Shown: one piece after another, positions 7,705 through 16,540 of the stretch | Layout: the number at the start of each line of letters is the position of its first letter | Numbering within the stretch: the stretch's first letter is position 1 | Notes under the pieces: model-generated | Databases searched by the model: none | What the model was told of the DNA's origin: nothing | What the model saw: the letters and a program-made list of their open reading frames with translations, nothing else | Made by a program: the position numbers and the translations under genes | Assembly (NCBI RefSeq): GCF_024498075.1 | Contig: NZ_JANHOF010000001.1 | Coordinates: 62,001 to 126,000 of the forward strand | Source of the DNA: Paenibacillus mendelii | GTDB lineage: Bacteria > Bacillota > Bacilli > Paenibacillales > Paenibacillaceae | Direction: 5' to 3' | DNA length: 64,000 nt

Positions 7705-8983
7705 CTAATTTCTTTCAGATAGAATCTTCACGGGATCATAACGCGTAATGCTCGCGATTGTCATAGTGCCGGCAATGAACACAAGCAATATCGAAAGTAC
7801 AATCACTTCCAGAATTACGAGTCCAGAGAGCGAGGCATCGATCCCGATAATGTCAGACATCAGGGCTGATGGAAGATGTCCCCCCAATATGACTTCTTTC
7901 ATTTCATCGACCACCGATGGATTGACGAATATCCCCGTTAGGAGCGCAAGAACGGAGCCTATGAGCGCTAGGATCAACATTTCGCAGAGGAGTAAGGTCA
8001 AGACATTAATTTTCGACATTCCGATAGCTCGCAGTACGCCGATTTCATATTTTCTTTCCCTTAACGCCAGCACATTGATCAGGAACACGACGCCGATTCC
8101 GATAATCGCAATTAGTTCGAAGAATTGCTTAACGATCGTCAGCATCTCATTTATGCCTTCAACGGCTTCGTCGTTTCTGTCCGTATCCTTCTTTAGATAT
8201 AGGCTAATGGAAAGACCTTTCTCATACAATTCATTCTGAAAAGCATGGAGGTCGGCCGAATCCTTCAACAAGAAGGCTTTGTAGTCTCGTACTGCTTCAT
8301 TGGGAATCTGGCTGAAAAAGTCATAACTCGTAATAACGTCGTTCCTCCTATTAAACTGCGGTGCATGGAAATTATTATTACTTCTAGCAACGATGGCGTC
8401 CGAGAATATCCCTGAAATTTTCAATTGTTGCTTTATTCCGCTAATCGCAACGGTTACATGCAGCATGTCTCCGATATGCAGGTTATTGAGTTCAGCCAGC
8501 TCGCTGGAAATCATTCCTTCGTTCAGGGAAAGCACCTTCAATCACTTTCCTATCGCCGTAAGTAAAATCATCCGTAGCTCGTTCGTCGAGCATGCCATAA
8601 ACATGGGAATTAGCCTGTATCAACCTGCGAACGCCGTTGTTCTCGTTCTCCCCTTCCTCGTAATCGCCATCCAGCACCTTCAACCCTTCTATTGTCGCGG
8701 GTATGCTTTTGTAGAATACATAGCTTTGCAAGTAATCGCTGCGTATGTACGCTTCGTACTCTGCGGTCGTTGGAAATACGGCAAGTTCTTTCCCCTTGAC
8801 CTGCGTAATCGACACTTCACCTGCATAGTAATTTTCCGTTTCTTCCTTCACCTCCATAGTCGTATTGTAAATCGTCAGGCTTGCAACGGCAGCCAAAGTC
8901 ACCATGAATAGCATCAGGAATAGGATGCTGTTGCGTCCCTTGTTGCGTAGTAAATTTTTCATGGCTTTGTTGATTAAGTACAT
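7705..8983 (-). pseudogene. FtsX/MacB-type ABC permease, frameshifted
   Basis: Two overlapping frames together make one permease of about 425 residues. The N-terminal part (start ATG 8983, AAGGAG 7 bases upstream) has a membrane anchor in RNKGRNSILFLMLF and a periplasmic region. The C-terminal part has three membrane helices and the FtsX core ALRERKYEIGVLRAIGMS. Continuity breaks near 8525: GDRKVIEGAF is followed one frame over by LNEGMISSELAELN. One extra base or two missing bases explain it. Either a genuine null allele or an assembly error. Its ATPase partner is adjacent. Confidence 0.8.
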
Positions 8984-9031
8984 TTCCTCACTCCTTGACT
9001 TCTTTAATGAGTCAAGCATAAGGCATGCAAA

Positions 9032-9047
9032 GTTAAATAACGGTTAA
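9032..9047. promoter_or_regulatory. Probable response-regulator direct repeat upstream of the permease
   Basis: Minus strand TTAAC-CGTTAT-TTAAC: two TTAAC half sites starting 11 bp apart. The same motif with the same spacing lies upstream of the response-regulator gene (10940-10955). One-helical-turn direct repeats are typical of OmpR-family regulators. Confidence 0.55.
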
Positions 9048-9050
9048 GAA

Positions 9051-9081
9051 AACGGCCCGCCGAAGTTGCCGGCAGGCCGTT
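9051..9081 (-). terminator. Terminator-like hairpin after the histidine kinase gene
   Basis: AACGGCC/GGCCGTT outer stem with an inner imperfect CCGCCG/CGGC stem, followed by TTTTC on the minus strand. It separates the regulator-kinase transcript from the permease operon. Confidence 0.6.
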
Positions 9082-9084
9082 CAT

Positions 9085-10212
9085 CTATGGTTTGGGCAGG
9101 AAAATGACAAATGTGGTAGATATGTCCTCGATGCTTTGAACTTTGATTTCGCCGCCGTGCTTATCGATGACTGACTTCACGATCGATAGTCCCAGCCCGC
9201 TCCCTCCGAGTTCTCTTGATCGGGAAGGGTCTACGCAATAGAAAGGGTCGAAGATCTTCTCGATTTGATCGTCCGGTATGCCGATTCCTGTATCGAATAT
9301 AGCAATACGGGTTTTGTCGTCGGTCTCTGTCGCAACGATTTTGATAAGTCCACCTGGCTTGTTGTATTTGACGGCATTATGGATCAAGTTGTTAAAGGCT
9401 CTATGCAGAAGCAGCTTGTCTCCATAAAGCTGCGCTCCGCCAGTCAAATTCTCGATTTGGATGCTCTTGTTTTGAAGTTCAGGACGAAGATCGTCGATGA
9501 TAGACTCGAATATGGCGTTGGCATCGATTTTCTCGCAAGTCGTAATATGGAGCTCGGCGTTCACCTTGAGCAGGTCATTCACCAAACTGCTTAGACGCTG
9601 TGCATTGTATAATGCATCATCCAAGGTTTCTTTATATTCGTCAAGCGTAGGATTAGCGTCTAGTTGCAGCACCTCGATATTGGCAATCATCGCAGCGAGC
9701 GGGGTTTTCAGTTCATGCGCCGCATTGGCCGAGAAATTTTTTTGCGAGTTAAACGCTTTTTCCAATTTGGCGATCATATGATTGAAAGAAACGGACAATT
9801 TAGAAACCTCATCGTTAGAAGGCGTTACATTGACCGGTCTGAATAAGTTATTCTCGTCGATCTCCTCGATTTTCCGTGCTAGATTCGTAACAGGTTTCAA
9901 CGCTCTTCCCACAATCAGGTAAGTAATGCCGGTTCCGATAACGACGACCAGAACAACGCTTAATAGACTAATGGATGCAAACTCATTATCTTGTTCGACC
10001 CGGAGGACTGCCAGTCCCGGCTGGTCTCGAAGAAGCGGTCGCTTCGCACTGATCTCACCATTGGCAACCATTTCAATCAAAGGTACCTTCGAATAAATAT
10101 TACGCGCGGAGTAGATCGAGACGGCCATTAACACCGTACTGGCTAAGATTAAGATCAGCGCGATAACAATGGTAAGCCGCAGCCGCAGAGATATTCGATT
10201 AAACCGTTTCAT
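9085..10212 (-). CDS. Sensor histidine kinase
   Basis: 375 residues. Two transmembrane segments (about 13-35 and 82-104) flank a short extracytoplasmic loop of about 45 residues. HAMP, then a HisKA box SANAAHELKTPLA with phospho-acceptor His166, then HATPase_c with N box NNLIHNAVKYN, G1 DTGIGIP and G2 GGSGLGLSIVK. It would autophosphorylate and pass phosphate to the adjacent OmpR-type regulator. The start ATG at 10212 overlaps the regulator stop by 14 bp and has GAGGAGG, so upstream in-frame starts were not used. The short sensing loop resembles kinases that take their signal from a partner ABC transporter (inference). Confidence 0.88.
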   Translation of the reverse strand: MKRFNRISLRLRLTIVIALILILASTVLMAVSIYSARNIYSKVPLIEMVANGEISAKRPLLRDQPGLAVLRVEQDNEFASISLLSVVLVVVIGTGITYLIVGRALKPVTNLARKIEEIDENNLFRPVNVTPSNDEVSKLSVSFNHMIAKLEKAFNSQKNFSANAAHELKTPLAAMIANIEVLQLDANPTLDEYKETLDDALYNAQRLSSLVNDLLKVNAELHITTCEKIDANAIFESIIDDLRPELQNKSIQIENLTGGAQLYGDKLLLHRAFNNLIHNAVKYNKPGGLIKIVATETDDKTRIAIFDTGIGIPDDQIEKIFDPFYCVDPSRSRELGGSGLGLSIVKSVIDKHGGEIKVQSIEDISTTFVIFLPKP

Positions 10213-10897
10213 TATTTGCCTCCTCTGCAATGAAATAGCCGATTCCTCTCGTATTTCGAATGATTTCTTTGTCGCCAAGGTGAACGGCAAGCTTCTTTTT
10301 CAGCGAATTGATATGGACCTTGAAGGAGTTGGAGAATAAATCGGAGTCGCTATCCCACACATGTTCGATGATTTCACCAGCGCTTAAGACCTTATCTTTG
10401 TTTGACAAGAGATACTCCAGAATGCCATATTCCTTCTTCGTTAATTCGAGCCTGCACAGGTTGACATAAACTTGCTTCAATGCGGTATCGAGTCGAAGCT
10501 CTCAATGGGCGATGAGCGTTTCCGTCAAAATGAATTTGCGGCGAAGCAAAGCCCGAAGCCTCGCTTCAAGTTCCTTGAAATGAAAAGGCTTCGCCATATA
10601 GTCGTTCGCGCCGGTGTCGAGCCCGGAGATTTTGTCCTCTACCTCGGAACGTGCAGATAGAATCAGCACCTTGATGTCCTGATTGTTCTTTCGGATTTCT
10701 TGCAGCACGTCAAGGCCATCTATTCTAGGCAGATTCATATCAAGAATGATCGCATCGTATTCATTGACCTCGACGATCCGCAGAGCTTCTTCTCCGTCCG
10801 ATGCAACATCGACCGCGTATCCGAATTTTCTCAGCCCGGCTCGAATTGCTTTTTGCAACGACAAATCATCTTCGACAACCAATACTTTCAACACCAT
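10199..10897 (-). pseudogene. OmpR-family response regulator interrupted by an in-frame TGA
   Basis: A receiver domain (acidic pair in VVEDD, phospho-acceptor in IILDMNLPRIDG, lysine in AKPF) and a winged-helix DNA-binding domain (LTKKEYGILEYLLSN ... RNTRGIGYFI) lie in one frame but are separated by TGA at 10502-10504, between LIAH and ELRLDTA. A single change from GGA would explain it. The start is ATG 10897 or GTG 10900. It is translationally coupled to the kinase. Without readthrough only the receiver would be made; re-initiation at TTG 10480 could give a lone DNA-binding domain. Confidence 0.8.
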
Positions 10898-10934
10898 CAC
10901 CGCCGCCGTCTCAATTCCTTATATTATAACGCAG

Positions 10935-10955
10935 GTTAGGTTAAATTTTGGTTAA
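10935..10955. promoter_or_regulatory. Probable autoregulatory direct repeats upstream of the response regulator
   Basis: Minus strand TTAACCAAAATTTAACCTAACC: TTAAC half sites 11 bp apart plus a third degenerate CTAAC. It matches the repeat upstream of the permease (9032-9047) in motif and spacing. Confidence 0.55.
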
Positions 10956-10976
10956 GTTCTCTGGAACAGACAAGAA

Positions 10977-11003
10977 AGAACCGATACACGAATTATCGGT
11001 TCT
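10977..11003. terminator. Hairpin between the helicase remnant and the regulator gene
   Basis: Perfect 10-bp stem AGAACCGATA/TATCGGTTCT with a 7-base loop. A weak T-rich stretch (TTTCTTG) follows on the minus strand. Likely terminates transcription from the helicase side. Confidence 0.5.
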
Positions 11004-11074
11004 GTATAATGTCTATGCAGCTAATTGACGACTTAAACAGGCTGTTGCTAGTTGAAAGAAGCGTTATGAAATCC

Positions 11075-11553
11075 TTACTGTTCCTTCGCAGTCAAATAAT
11101 GATACAAGCTATGCTCCACAGGATGAGCCAAGTGGAGGTTCATATGCACCACCGGTAACTCGAGCCCTTCGTTCCCGCTCATGCGGGTTTCCACAGCAGA
11201 CGCCGGATCCGACTTCGCTTCACCCACGTAGTAAAAGTCGCTGCTCTCATCGTCGTCCTTCTTCATGTAGATATACAACGTTATGCCCAGACGCTCGGAA
11301 TCCAGAATTGTTCGCACTTCCTCCGACTGAAGTGTTCTGTTACTTCTCGTATACCAGCGTACGGCGATAGAAATTCGTCTCCATAGTTAATGCTTGCTTC
11401 GACATCATCCTGCTTGTGATACGTCACATAGATTGGACATGTCCCATGTTTAGTCTTGTACCCATACACGGTCGAGCTCTCGTCTTTTTCCCACAGCAGT
11501 AGTTTACACACATCTTTGCGAGTATACTTTTGATAACGTTTCAGTGGGTACTG
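11075..11553 (-). pseudogene. DUF3427-type helicase C-terminal remnant, frameshifted
   Basis: The frame starting near RYQKYTRKDVCKLL (11553) runs to GDEFLSP, then similarity continues one frame over as RWYTRSNRTLQSEE and MKKDDDESSDFYYVGEAK to the stop at 11075. This matches the C-terminal DUF3427 region of DEAD/DEAH-type restriction/defence-like helicases. The helicase core is missing: the 5' side is cut by an IS66 end at 11556. A relic left by insertions; no function expected. Confidence 0.75.
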
Positions 11554-11555
11554 TC

Positions 11556-11715
11556 GTAAGCGTCAAACTCTCCCCACCTTCGCCCCTTGCTCCAACCATG
11601 AGATAATCCTCTTCAGAAGCTACCCTTGAGGAGGATTTTTCAATGGCAGAGAGAATGTACGCAAGAAATGGGAAGCGCGCATTGCCGCATTTCGTGCCAG
11701 CGGAGCCCTGGCGAC
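11556..11715 (+). mobile_element. IS66-family remnant: left end and start of orfA
   Basis: It begins with the IS66 terminal repeat GTAAGCGTCAAACTCTCCCC and reaches the start of a small orfA (ATG 11643). Its product resembles the IS66 accessory protein in the frame KKWEARIAAFRASGA, although that frame is shifted relative to the ATG. It is cut at 11715 by the end of a second IS66 remnant. Confidence 0.7.
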
Positions 11716-12026
11716 GTAAGCGTCAAATAACCCCCACCTTGTCGAAGGATGGGAGGTTGAACAAGGCTGGTATTAAGATTTAAACACTCGGCAGGTTAGC
11801 GGTAACGATACCGACCACGGAAGCAGACGATCTAAGGCTTCTGTATTTTTCGGATCATCGAGCTGCGGCAGTTGCTCAAACAAATAGTTTAGATATTTGT
11901 TCGGATTTAGACCGTTTTCTTTTGCCGTCTCAATCACACTATAGATGATGCTACTGGCCTTCGCGCCGCGAGGTGTATTCGCGAACAGCCAGTTCTTTCT
12001 CCCGATCACAAACGGCTTATATGTAT
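11716..12026 (-). mobile_element. IS66-family remnant: right end and transposase C-terminus
   Basis: It starts with GTAAGCGTCAAATAACCCCC (right-end repeat). The minus strand from about 12026 to the stop at 11773 encodes the TnpC C-terminus (PFVIGRKNWLFANTPRGAKAS ... RLLPWSVSLP). It is in opposite orientation to the remnant at 5886-6174, so two IS66 relics bracket the ABC/two-component cargo with their right ends facing it. Confidence 0.8.
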
Positions 12027-12073
12027 GTTTGTGTCACAAACAAATGACAGAAACCTGCATACAAAAATAAAAT

Positions 12074-12095
12074 AACCCCTTGATATTAAGGGGTT
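12074..12095 (-). terminator. Terminator-like hairpin
   Basis: AACCCCTT/AAGGGGTT perfect 8-bp stem, loop GATATT, followed on the minus strand by the T-rich TTATTTTATTTTTGT. No gene that it would serve was identified. Confidence 0.45.
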
Positions 12096-12121
12096 GTGAA
12101 TGTCACATGTTTGTGTCATTA

Positions 12122-12236
12122 GACACAAATCCACCCCAATGCTGACACAATAACCACCCCATTGCATTTTTTATTTAACTTTTGACACAAAACCACCCTC
12201 AATTAAATTATTGATTGAGGGTGGTTTTGTGTCAAA
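12122..12236. repeat. GACACAA..CCACCC repeats and a 23-bp perfect inverted repeat
   Basis: Three degenerate direct units (GACACAAATCCACCCC at 12122, GACACAATAACCACCCC at 12144, GACACAAAACCACCCTC at 12184). The third starts a perfect 23-bp inverted repeat (12181-12203 and 12214-12236, loop 10). No ORF is present. It resembles the end of an unidentified mobile element. Confidence 0.6.
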
Positions 12237-12249
12237 TTAATACTATCAA

Positions 12250-13712
12250 CTTGAGTATTACGAAAATATTGCCGTCGACAAAAGCAGTATAAGGCCAGTA
12301 ATTTAGAAGCTTCGTCGAAACGATAACTAGTAGAAGGACATCGCCCTTGGATGGAGAAATTGTTGTTCACCACAAACCACAATTTCCAAGAAAAGGAGAT
12401 GTCCCAATCTCATGGTATCCCTCTACCTGCCAATCGTCAAGTTCATTTTAGCCTTGAAGCTAGAATTCTCTAAACCGCAGCTTGGTCATCTGTTCACCCT
12501 CGTTCACGGCATCATTCTTTGTGCCGGACGTAAAAATATTACGCAAATTCAAATGGCTGCCCGAGGAGATCGCCACCTCAGTAATGTCACGAATTTCTTG
12601 ACCATTCGCCTTGGTGCGTCAATCGCATGCAGCGTCGACGCATGCAGTTTGTCATGGATAAGATTCGTGCCAACCGAACAAAGAGCGGCGACACTCGGCA
12701 ACTCGTATTCCTCATTGTGGATGATACATGCTGTAAGAAGGAAACCTCGACGAAGAAAATGGAAGCACTTAGCTTTCAATATTCTCATGAGGCTGGCAAA
12801 TCGGTCTGGTGCCACTGCGTAGTTACGGCTCACGTTGTGAGCGAAAGCAGTTCCTATGCCTGGGATTTCCGACCTTATTATCGTGAGGAATATTGCAATG
12901 AACATCGCTTACCCTTCAAAAGCAAGAATGATCTTGCCCTTGAGATGATTGAAACCTTTCCGGCTTCCCAGGACGAGCAAGTTTACGTTCTGATGGATAG
13001 CTGGTACACCAGTGAGAAGGTCATCAACGCTTGTAACCGTAAGGGGTTTCATGTCATCGCCGCTGTAAAAACGAATCGACTGATCTGCGTCAGCGGCATC
13101 ACGATTGCAATGGCTGATTTTGCTGCCGAGTACATTCGCAAGTCTGATCTTCGCTCCGTTACGGTGGAAAGTCAGGGAACGTACTGGGTTTATGAATATG
13201 AAGGACCTTTAAGCGAAATGGAAAATGTCAAAGTCCTGCTGTCTTGGAAGGATGATTATGCTGATTCGAGCAAACCCCAGGTTTGTCTCCTGTGCACGGA
13301 TTTAAGCTTGGATCTCGTTACGATCCAGCGCTATTATCACGTACGCTGGAACATCGAAACCGGCTATCGTTATTTCAAAGAGTTGTTAGGCTTTGACCAA
13401 TACCAGTTGCTCTCATTTGAAGGCATCCAACGGTTTTGGGCCATTCAGTATTTGACGCAGAACTTTTTGGAATCTCAACGTCAGGACTGGATGAAGAAAG
13501 ATACACATCTTACGCTTGGGGATGTGGTTTATCGAATTCGGCAGGCGTATTTCGGGCAGATCATCGTACATGTTTATCAGCAAGCCCTAGAAAAGAAGCC
13601 GTTATTCGACATCCTTAAGCATCTCAAGATCCCTGCCTAAACCACAGAATTCCTTGACCTGCTACAAGTCTGTCCATTCTTGGTTTTTGAATGTGAATTC
13701 GCAAGAGTCAAG
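12250..13712 (+). mobile_element. IS4-superfamily element, right copy (defective)
   Basis: 1463 bp, starting CTTGAGTATT and ending AGTCAAG. Same orientation as the left copy and clearly homologous, but with scattered substitutions. The right flank is TTATTAA (13713-13719); the left flank is CTATCAA, so this copy alone lacks an exact duplication. Confidence 0.83.
12412..13640 (+). pseudogene. IS4-superfamily transposase, frameshifted
   Basis: It starts MVSLYLPIVKF like the intact copy but loses the frame near 12600. GAATTTCTTGACCATTC has one A fewer than the left copy. The remainder continues in another frame from MQRRRMQF to the same C-terminus. The DDE and YREK residues persist (VDDTCC, VLMDSWYTS, YHVRWNIETGYRYFK). 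The product would be inactive, although the left copy could act on its ends. Confidence 0.85.
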
Positions 13713-13719
13713 TTATTAA
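13713..13719. repeat. Target site duplication TTATTAA, right end of composite transposon
   Basis: Directly follows the right IS end CAAG. Identical to 3986-3992. Confidence 0.88.
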
Positions 13720-14097
13720 AGAACCTGCAGAGAAGCCTGCGACCGGAATGCCTTCTGCGTACATTTCTTTGATGATTTGTCCGACCTTCGTGTCCACGAT
13801 GTAATCCCGATAAAGCTCTGTATCGCCGCCGCTAATAATAATCCCTGAAGCTGACCGTAGTTGTCCAATGAATTCGATGGATGGTGATGAAGTTAGAGGG
13901 AAGTATGTGAAATCGGTAACGCCGTGTTGTTCCAATAGGTCGGTATACTTGGGCATGTATTCCTTCCATCCATCTTGCTCAATGAACAATATGGCTGCTT
14001 TACTTGACCCGTTTGTAGACAATGCTGCGAACTTTTCACCTAAGCTAGCATTGAACGGCGCCCCTCCACCGAATAAAAATAAATGTCTGTCTGTCAT
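13713..14097 (-). pseudogene. Peptidase S51 (dipeptidase E-like), N-terminal fragment
   Basis: It begins MTDRHLFLFGGGAPF at 14097 after AAGGAGGATAATC and runs to the nucleophile motif AGFSAGSL, where the IS end introduces a stop (LIT-stop). Peptidase E cleaves Asp-X dipeptides or related substrates in the cytoplasm using the serine in GxSAG. Here the serine is kept but the rest of the fold is displaced to 3702-3985, so the product should be inactive. Confidence 0.88.
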
Positions 14098-14164
14098 GAT
14101 TATCCTCCTTGATCACAATGCAATTATAAAGACCACTTCACATCGAAGTGGTCAATCTACTCGA

Positions 14165-15169
14165 TTATTGTATACTCGAATTCCGCAGCGAAACGACCAT
14201 TCGATAAGATCCACGGAGAGGCTTGTAGCCAAGTTTCCGATTAATCGTCAGGATCGGCGCATTCGTTGAGTCGTTGTCAGTGCGAATGTAGGCAGCCTTT
14301 CGTGCCGCAGCCAGCTCAATCGCTATGACCTTGAGGGCTAATCCGATACTGCGCCTGCGATAGTCGCGGCTGACCCCTGTATATTCATGATACATACCAT
14401 TTGTCTGTGTATTATACAGCACGTTGGTCACACCAACATATCGATCTCCGTCAGCGGCGATCAGAACCTGATCGGGCGCGTAGCCGTTGGCCATTAAGTA
14501 CCATTGTCGCCATTCGGCAATTGCGGGAACCTCACCACTATAACCAGGAATATCAACGAGCGTTTCCTTGTATAGCTCATACAGCATAGGCTCTCCCTCA
14601 TCAGCGCCTTCCTCGGCAAGTGTCGTGAACCGGATTCCTTCATGCCTTAGTCGTTCGCATGCATCTGCGCCGTACATTGCCGTTGGATCAATCCCTTCCA
14701 ATGAGAGCACGGATTGAAATGCATGCCGGTCGACGACAAACCCGCGGTTACGGGCAAAATCCAGTGCTGCCGCATCATCGTCCCATACATCGGTCATGAT
14801 CTGACTCGCTCCGAGCGAATGAGCCCATTTCACAGCTTGTTCATACAACAACTTACCTGCACCCTGATTACGGAACGTCGGATCAACGACCATCGTGTAA
14901 TTTAAATTCCCCGGCTCGGTCCATGGCGCTCTCCATATCCACAAGTAGCCGATAACTTCATCAAGTTCTGTGACAGCAACCTGCCTAAGCCGATCGTACC
15001 CGCCCAGAAAACCATTCTCATCCTTGAACGTATGACCGACAGCATACAGCTTACCGTCGTCTTCCTCCAGCCTCGCAGCATCTGTTGGCTCCGACCAGTA
15101 GGTATTCACTAATCTCGCGATCGCTTCGTAATCGTCCGGCAGACGGAGCGGTCTTATTGTAATCGACAT
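14165..15169 (-). CDS. Tandem GNAT acetyltransferase
   Basis: 334 residues made of two GNAT folds. The first has the acetyl-CoA loop FRNQGAGKLLYEQA (about residue 107) and the second a degenerate RRRSIGLALKVIA (about residue 276), each followed by the usual N..A....NRK/RGF strand. It would transfer acetyl from acetyl-CoA to an unknown amine. The start was taken at ATG 15169, downstream of GGGGG, rather than the in-frame TTG at 15175. Monocistronic. Confidence 0.8.
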   Translation of the reverse strand: MSITIRPLRLPDDYEAIARLVNTYWSEPTDAARLEEDDGKLYAVGHTFKDENGFLGGYDRLRQVAVTELDEVIGYLWIWRAPWTEPGNLNYTMVVDPTFRNQGAGKLLYEQAVKWAHSLGASQIMTDVWDDDAAALDFARNRGFVVDRHAFQSVLSLEGIDPTAMYGADACERLRHEGIRFTTLAEEGADEGEPMLYELYKETLVDIPGYSGEVPAIAEWRQWYLMANGYAPDQVLIAADGDRYVGVTNVLYNTQTNGMYHEYTGVSRDYRRRSIGLALKVIAIELAAARKAAYIRTDNDSTNAPILTINRKLGYKPLRGSYRMVVSLRNSSIQ

Positions 15170-15272
15170 GAGCAACCCCCATAGATTATATACATACTCT
15201 TTCTAGGATGACATAAGGGAGATGGATTGGACAGGTAAAATTCAGATATACTTATATGGGCACAATCGTCAA

Positions 15273-15848
15273 TTATACGGAATCCATAGAGTAGAGACGT
15301 TCTTTAGTCAATACGTACTTCAACTCACCATTACAATCTTGATCATTATCTGGCAAATCAGTAAGAACGCTTTCGAACTCAAATCCGAGCTTCGTCAATA
15401 TACGTAGTGAGGCTGCGTTCTGTGAATCAGCCTTGGCGTATAGACTATCTAGCCCTATTACTTCGAATGCATAAGCAGTCAATGCCTGTGCAGCTTCAGT
15501 CGCATACCCATTACCCCAGTAATCTCGACCGATTAAATAATACAATTCATTATCAGGTGCGCTAAATTCGAGAACGCCTACACCACACCAACCAACGAAA
15601 GCACCTGTCACCAAGCTGCGGATAGCAAAGGAATATTTAAACGGCTGGTCGAAGGGGGTATTATAACTTTCGATCAACCAGTCAAACAAACCCTTGTATT
15701 CTTCCAATGTCATGACACTCATATGCATGTAAGTAAACAATTCCGGATCTTGCATAAGCTCATACGATTCGATGAGATCACTTGCTATATAAGGCTGAAT
15801 GACGAGACGTTCCGTTTCTAATCGCATCGTGGATAAGATTGAATTCAT
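15273..15848 (-). CDS. RimJ/RimL-type GNAT N-acetyltransferase
   Basis: 191 residues with the RimJ-type opening MRLETERLVIQPY, the acetyl-CoA segment RDYWGNGYATEAAQAL (about residue 109) and the C-terminal NAASLRILTKLGFEFE. It probably acetylates a protein N-terminus or a small molecule. The target cannot be read from sequence. It stands alone between another GNAT gene and an isochorismatase-family gene. Confidence 0.82.
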   Translation of the reverse strand: MNSILSTMRLETERLVIQPYIASDLIESYELMQDPELFTYMHMSVMTLEEYKGLFDWLIESYNTPFDQPFKYSFAIRSLVTGAFVGWCGVGVLEFSAPDNELYYLIGRDYWGNGYATEAAQALTAYAFEVIGLDSLYAKADSQNAASLRILTKLGFEFESVLTDLPDNDQDCNGELKYVLTKERLYSMDSV

Positions 15849-15939
15849 TTCATTGATCTCCCGTCCGTTCTCAATATCGATCTCTTTTTAGAAAGCTATC
15901 CAGGTTAGATATCAAAACCATCCTCCCGCTCCAGTTTCC

Positions 15940-16470
15940 TTATTCAAATATGATTTCATCAGCGTTTTGAACACTTGAAAACCACTGTAAAACATTATTA
16001 TGGTGGTTGATAATCTGAGTCGCCGTAAGTTCAGGTGTATTCCAAGTACTATGAGCATCTTTGACAAGGATAACATTATATCCAAGACTGTTTGCCCGCC
16101 TACATGTCGTATCTACACATATGTCAGTCTGAATCCCTGTGAGTATAAGTTTATGAATCCCTTTATTCACAAGTTCTTGTTGGAGGGTAGTATTATAGAA
16201 TGCATCTGGTCTATTCTTCTGAATGATTGTATCTTCCTCATTAGGTGAAATTGATGGATGAATTGCCCACCCTGGTTTACCCGATTCTAATGGCTGGCCC
16301 GGTCCTTCATTATGCTGTATATAAAAAATGGGAACTCCCTTTGATCGAACATTAAGAATGAGGCTTTGAATCTTTTCTATTAATCGATCCCCTAGATGTA
16401 CCGGATATGATTCATCGAACATTCCGACTTGCACATCTATTATGAGTAGGGCACTACGAGTTGACATCAT
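15940..16470 (-). CDS. Isochorismatase-family cysteine hydrolase
   Basis: 176 residues. The family catalytic triad is visible: Asp in LLIIDVQVGMF, Lys in IIQKNRPDAFY and Cys in GIQTDICVDTTCRRA, the latter preceded by the conserved bulge. Related enzymes hydrolyse nicotinamide, N-carbamoyl or other amides in the cytoplasm. ATG 16470 or 16467 follows GGAGG; the upstream TTG at 16482 lies inside the ribosome site. It lies 71 bp from the RidA gene on the same strand, which deals with reactive enamine/imine products, so a shared nitrogen-catabolic role is possible. Confidence 0.85.
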   Translation of the reverse strand: MMSTRSALLIIDVQVGMFDESYPVHLGDRLIEKIQSLILNVRSKGVPIFYIQHNEGPGQPLESGKPGWAIHPSISPNEEDTIIQKNRPDAFYNTTLQQELVNKGIHKLILTGIQTDICVDTTCRRANSLGYNVILVKDAHSTWNTPELTATQIINHHNNVLQWFSSVQNADEIIFE

Positions 16471-16540
16471 ACTAACCTCCAATTATTTTCAATGGATTGC
16501 AACACGTTCACGAATCCCTGAAGCTAAAGTCAGCCAGACT

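Larger units (their letters stand above)
3993..13712. mobile_element. IS4-superfamily composite transposon, 9720 bp
   Basis: Two 1463-bp IS copies in the same orientation (3993-5455 and 12250-13712) bracket 6.8 kb of cargo. The outer junctions carry matching TTATTAA duplications, and the element splits a peptidase S51 gene. The cargo is a truncated unknown ORF, IS66 ends, a membrane protein, an ABC ATPase and permease, a histidine kinase and response regulator, and a helicase remnant. The two IS copies differ at many positions and cargo genes carry disabling mutations, so the structure is not brand new. It could also have arisen by homologous integration of an IS-bearing circle rather than one composite transposition. 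Confidence 0.75.

Noticed and set aside
12590..12640. Programmed ribosomal frameshift in the right IS4-type transposase
   Set aside because: The left copy encodes the same protein in a single frame and differs by one base; a disabling deletion is simpler.
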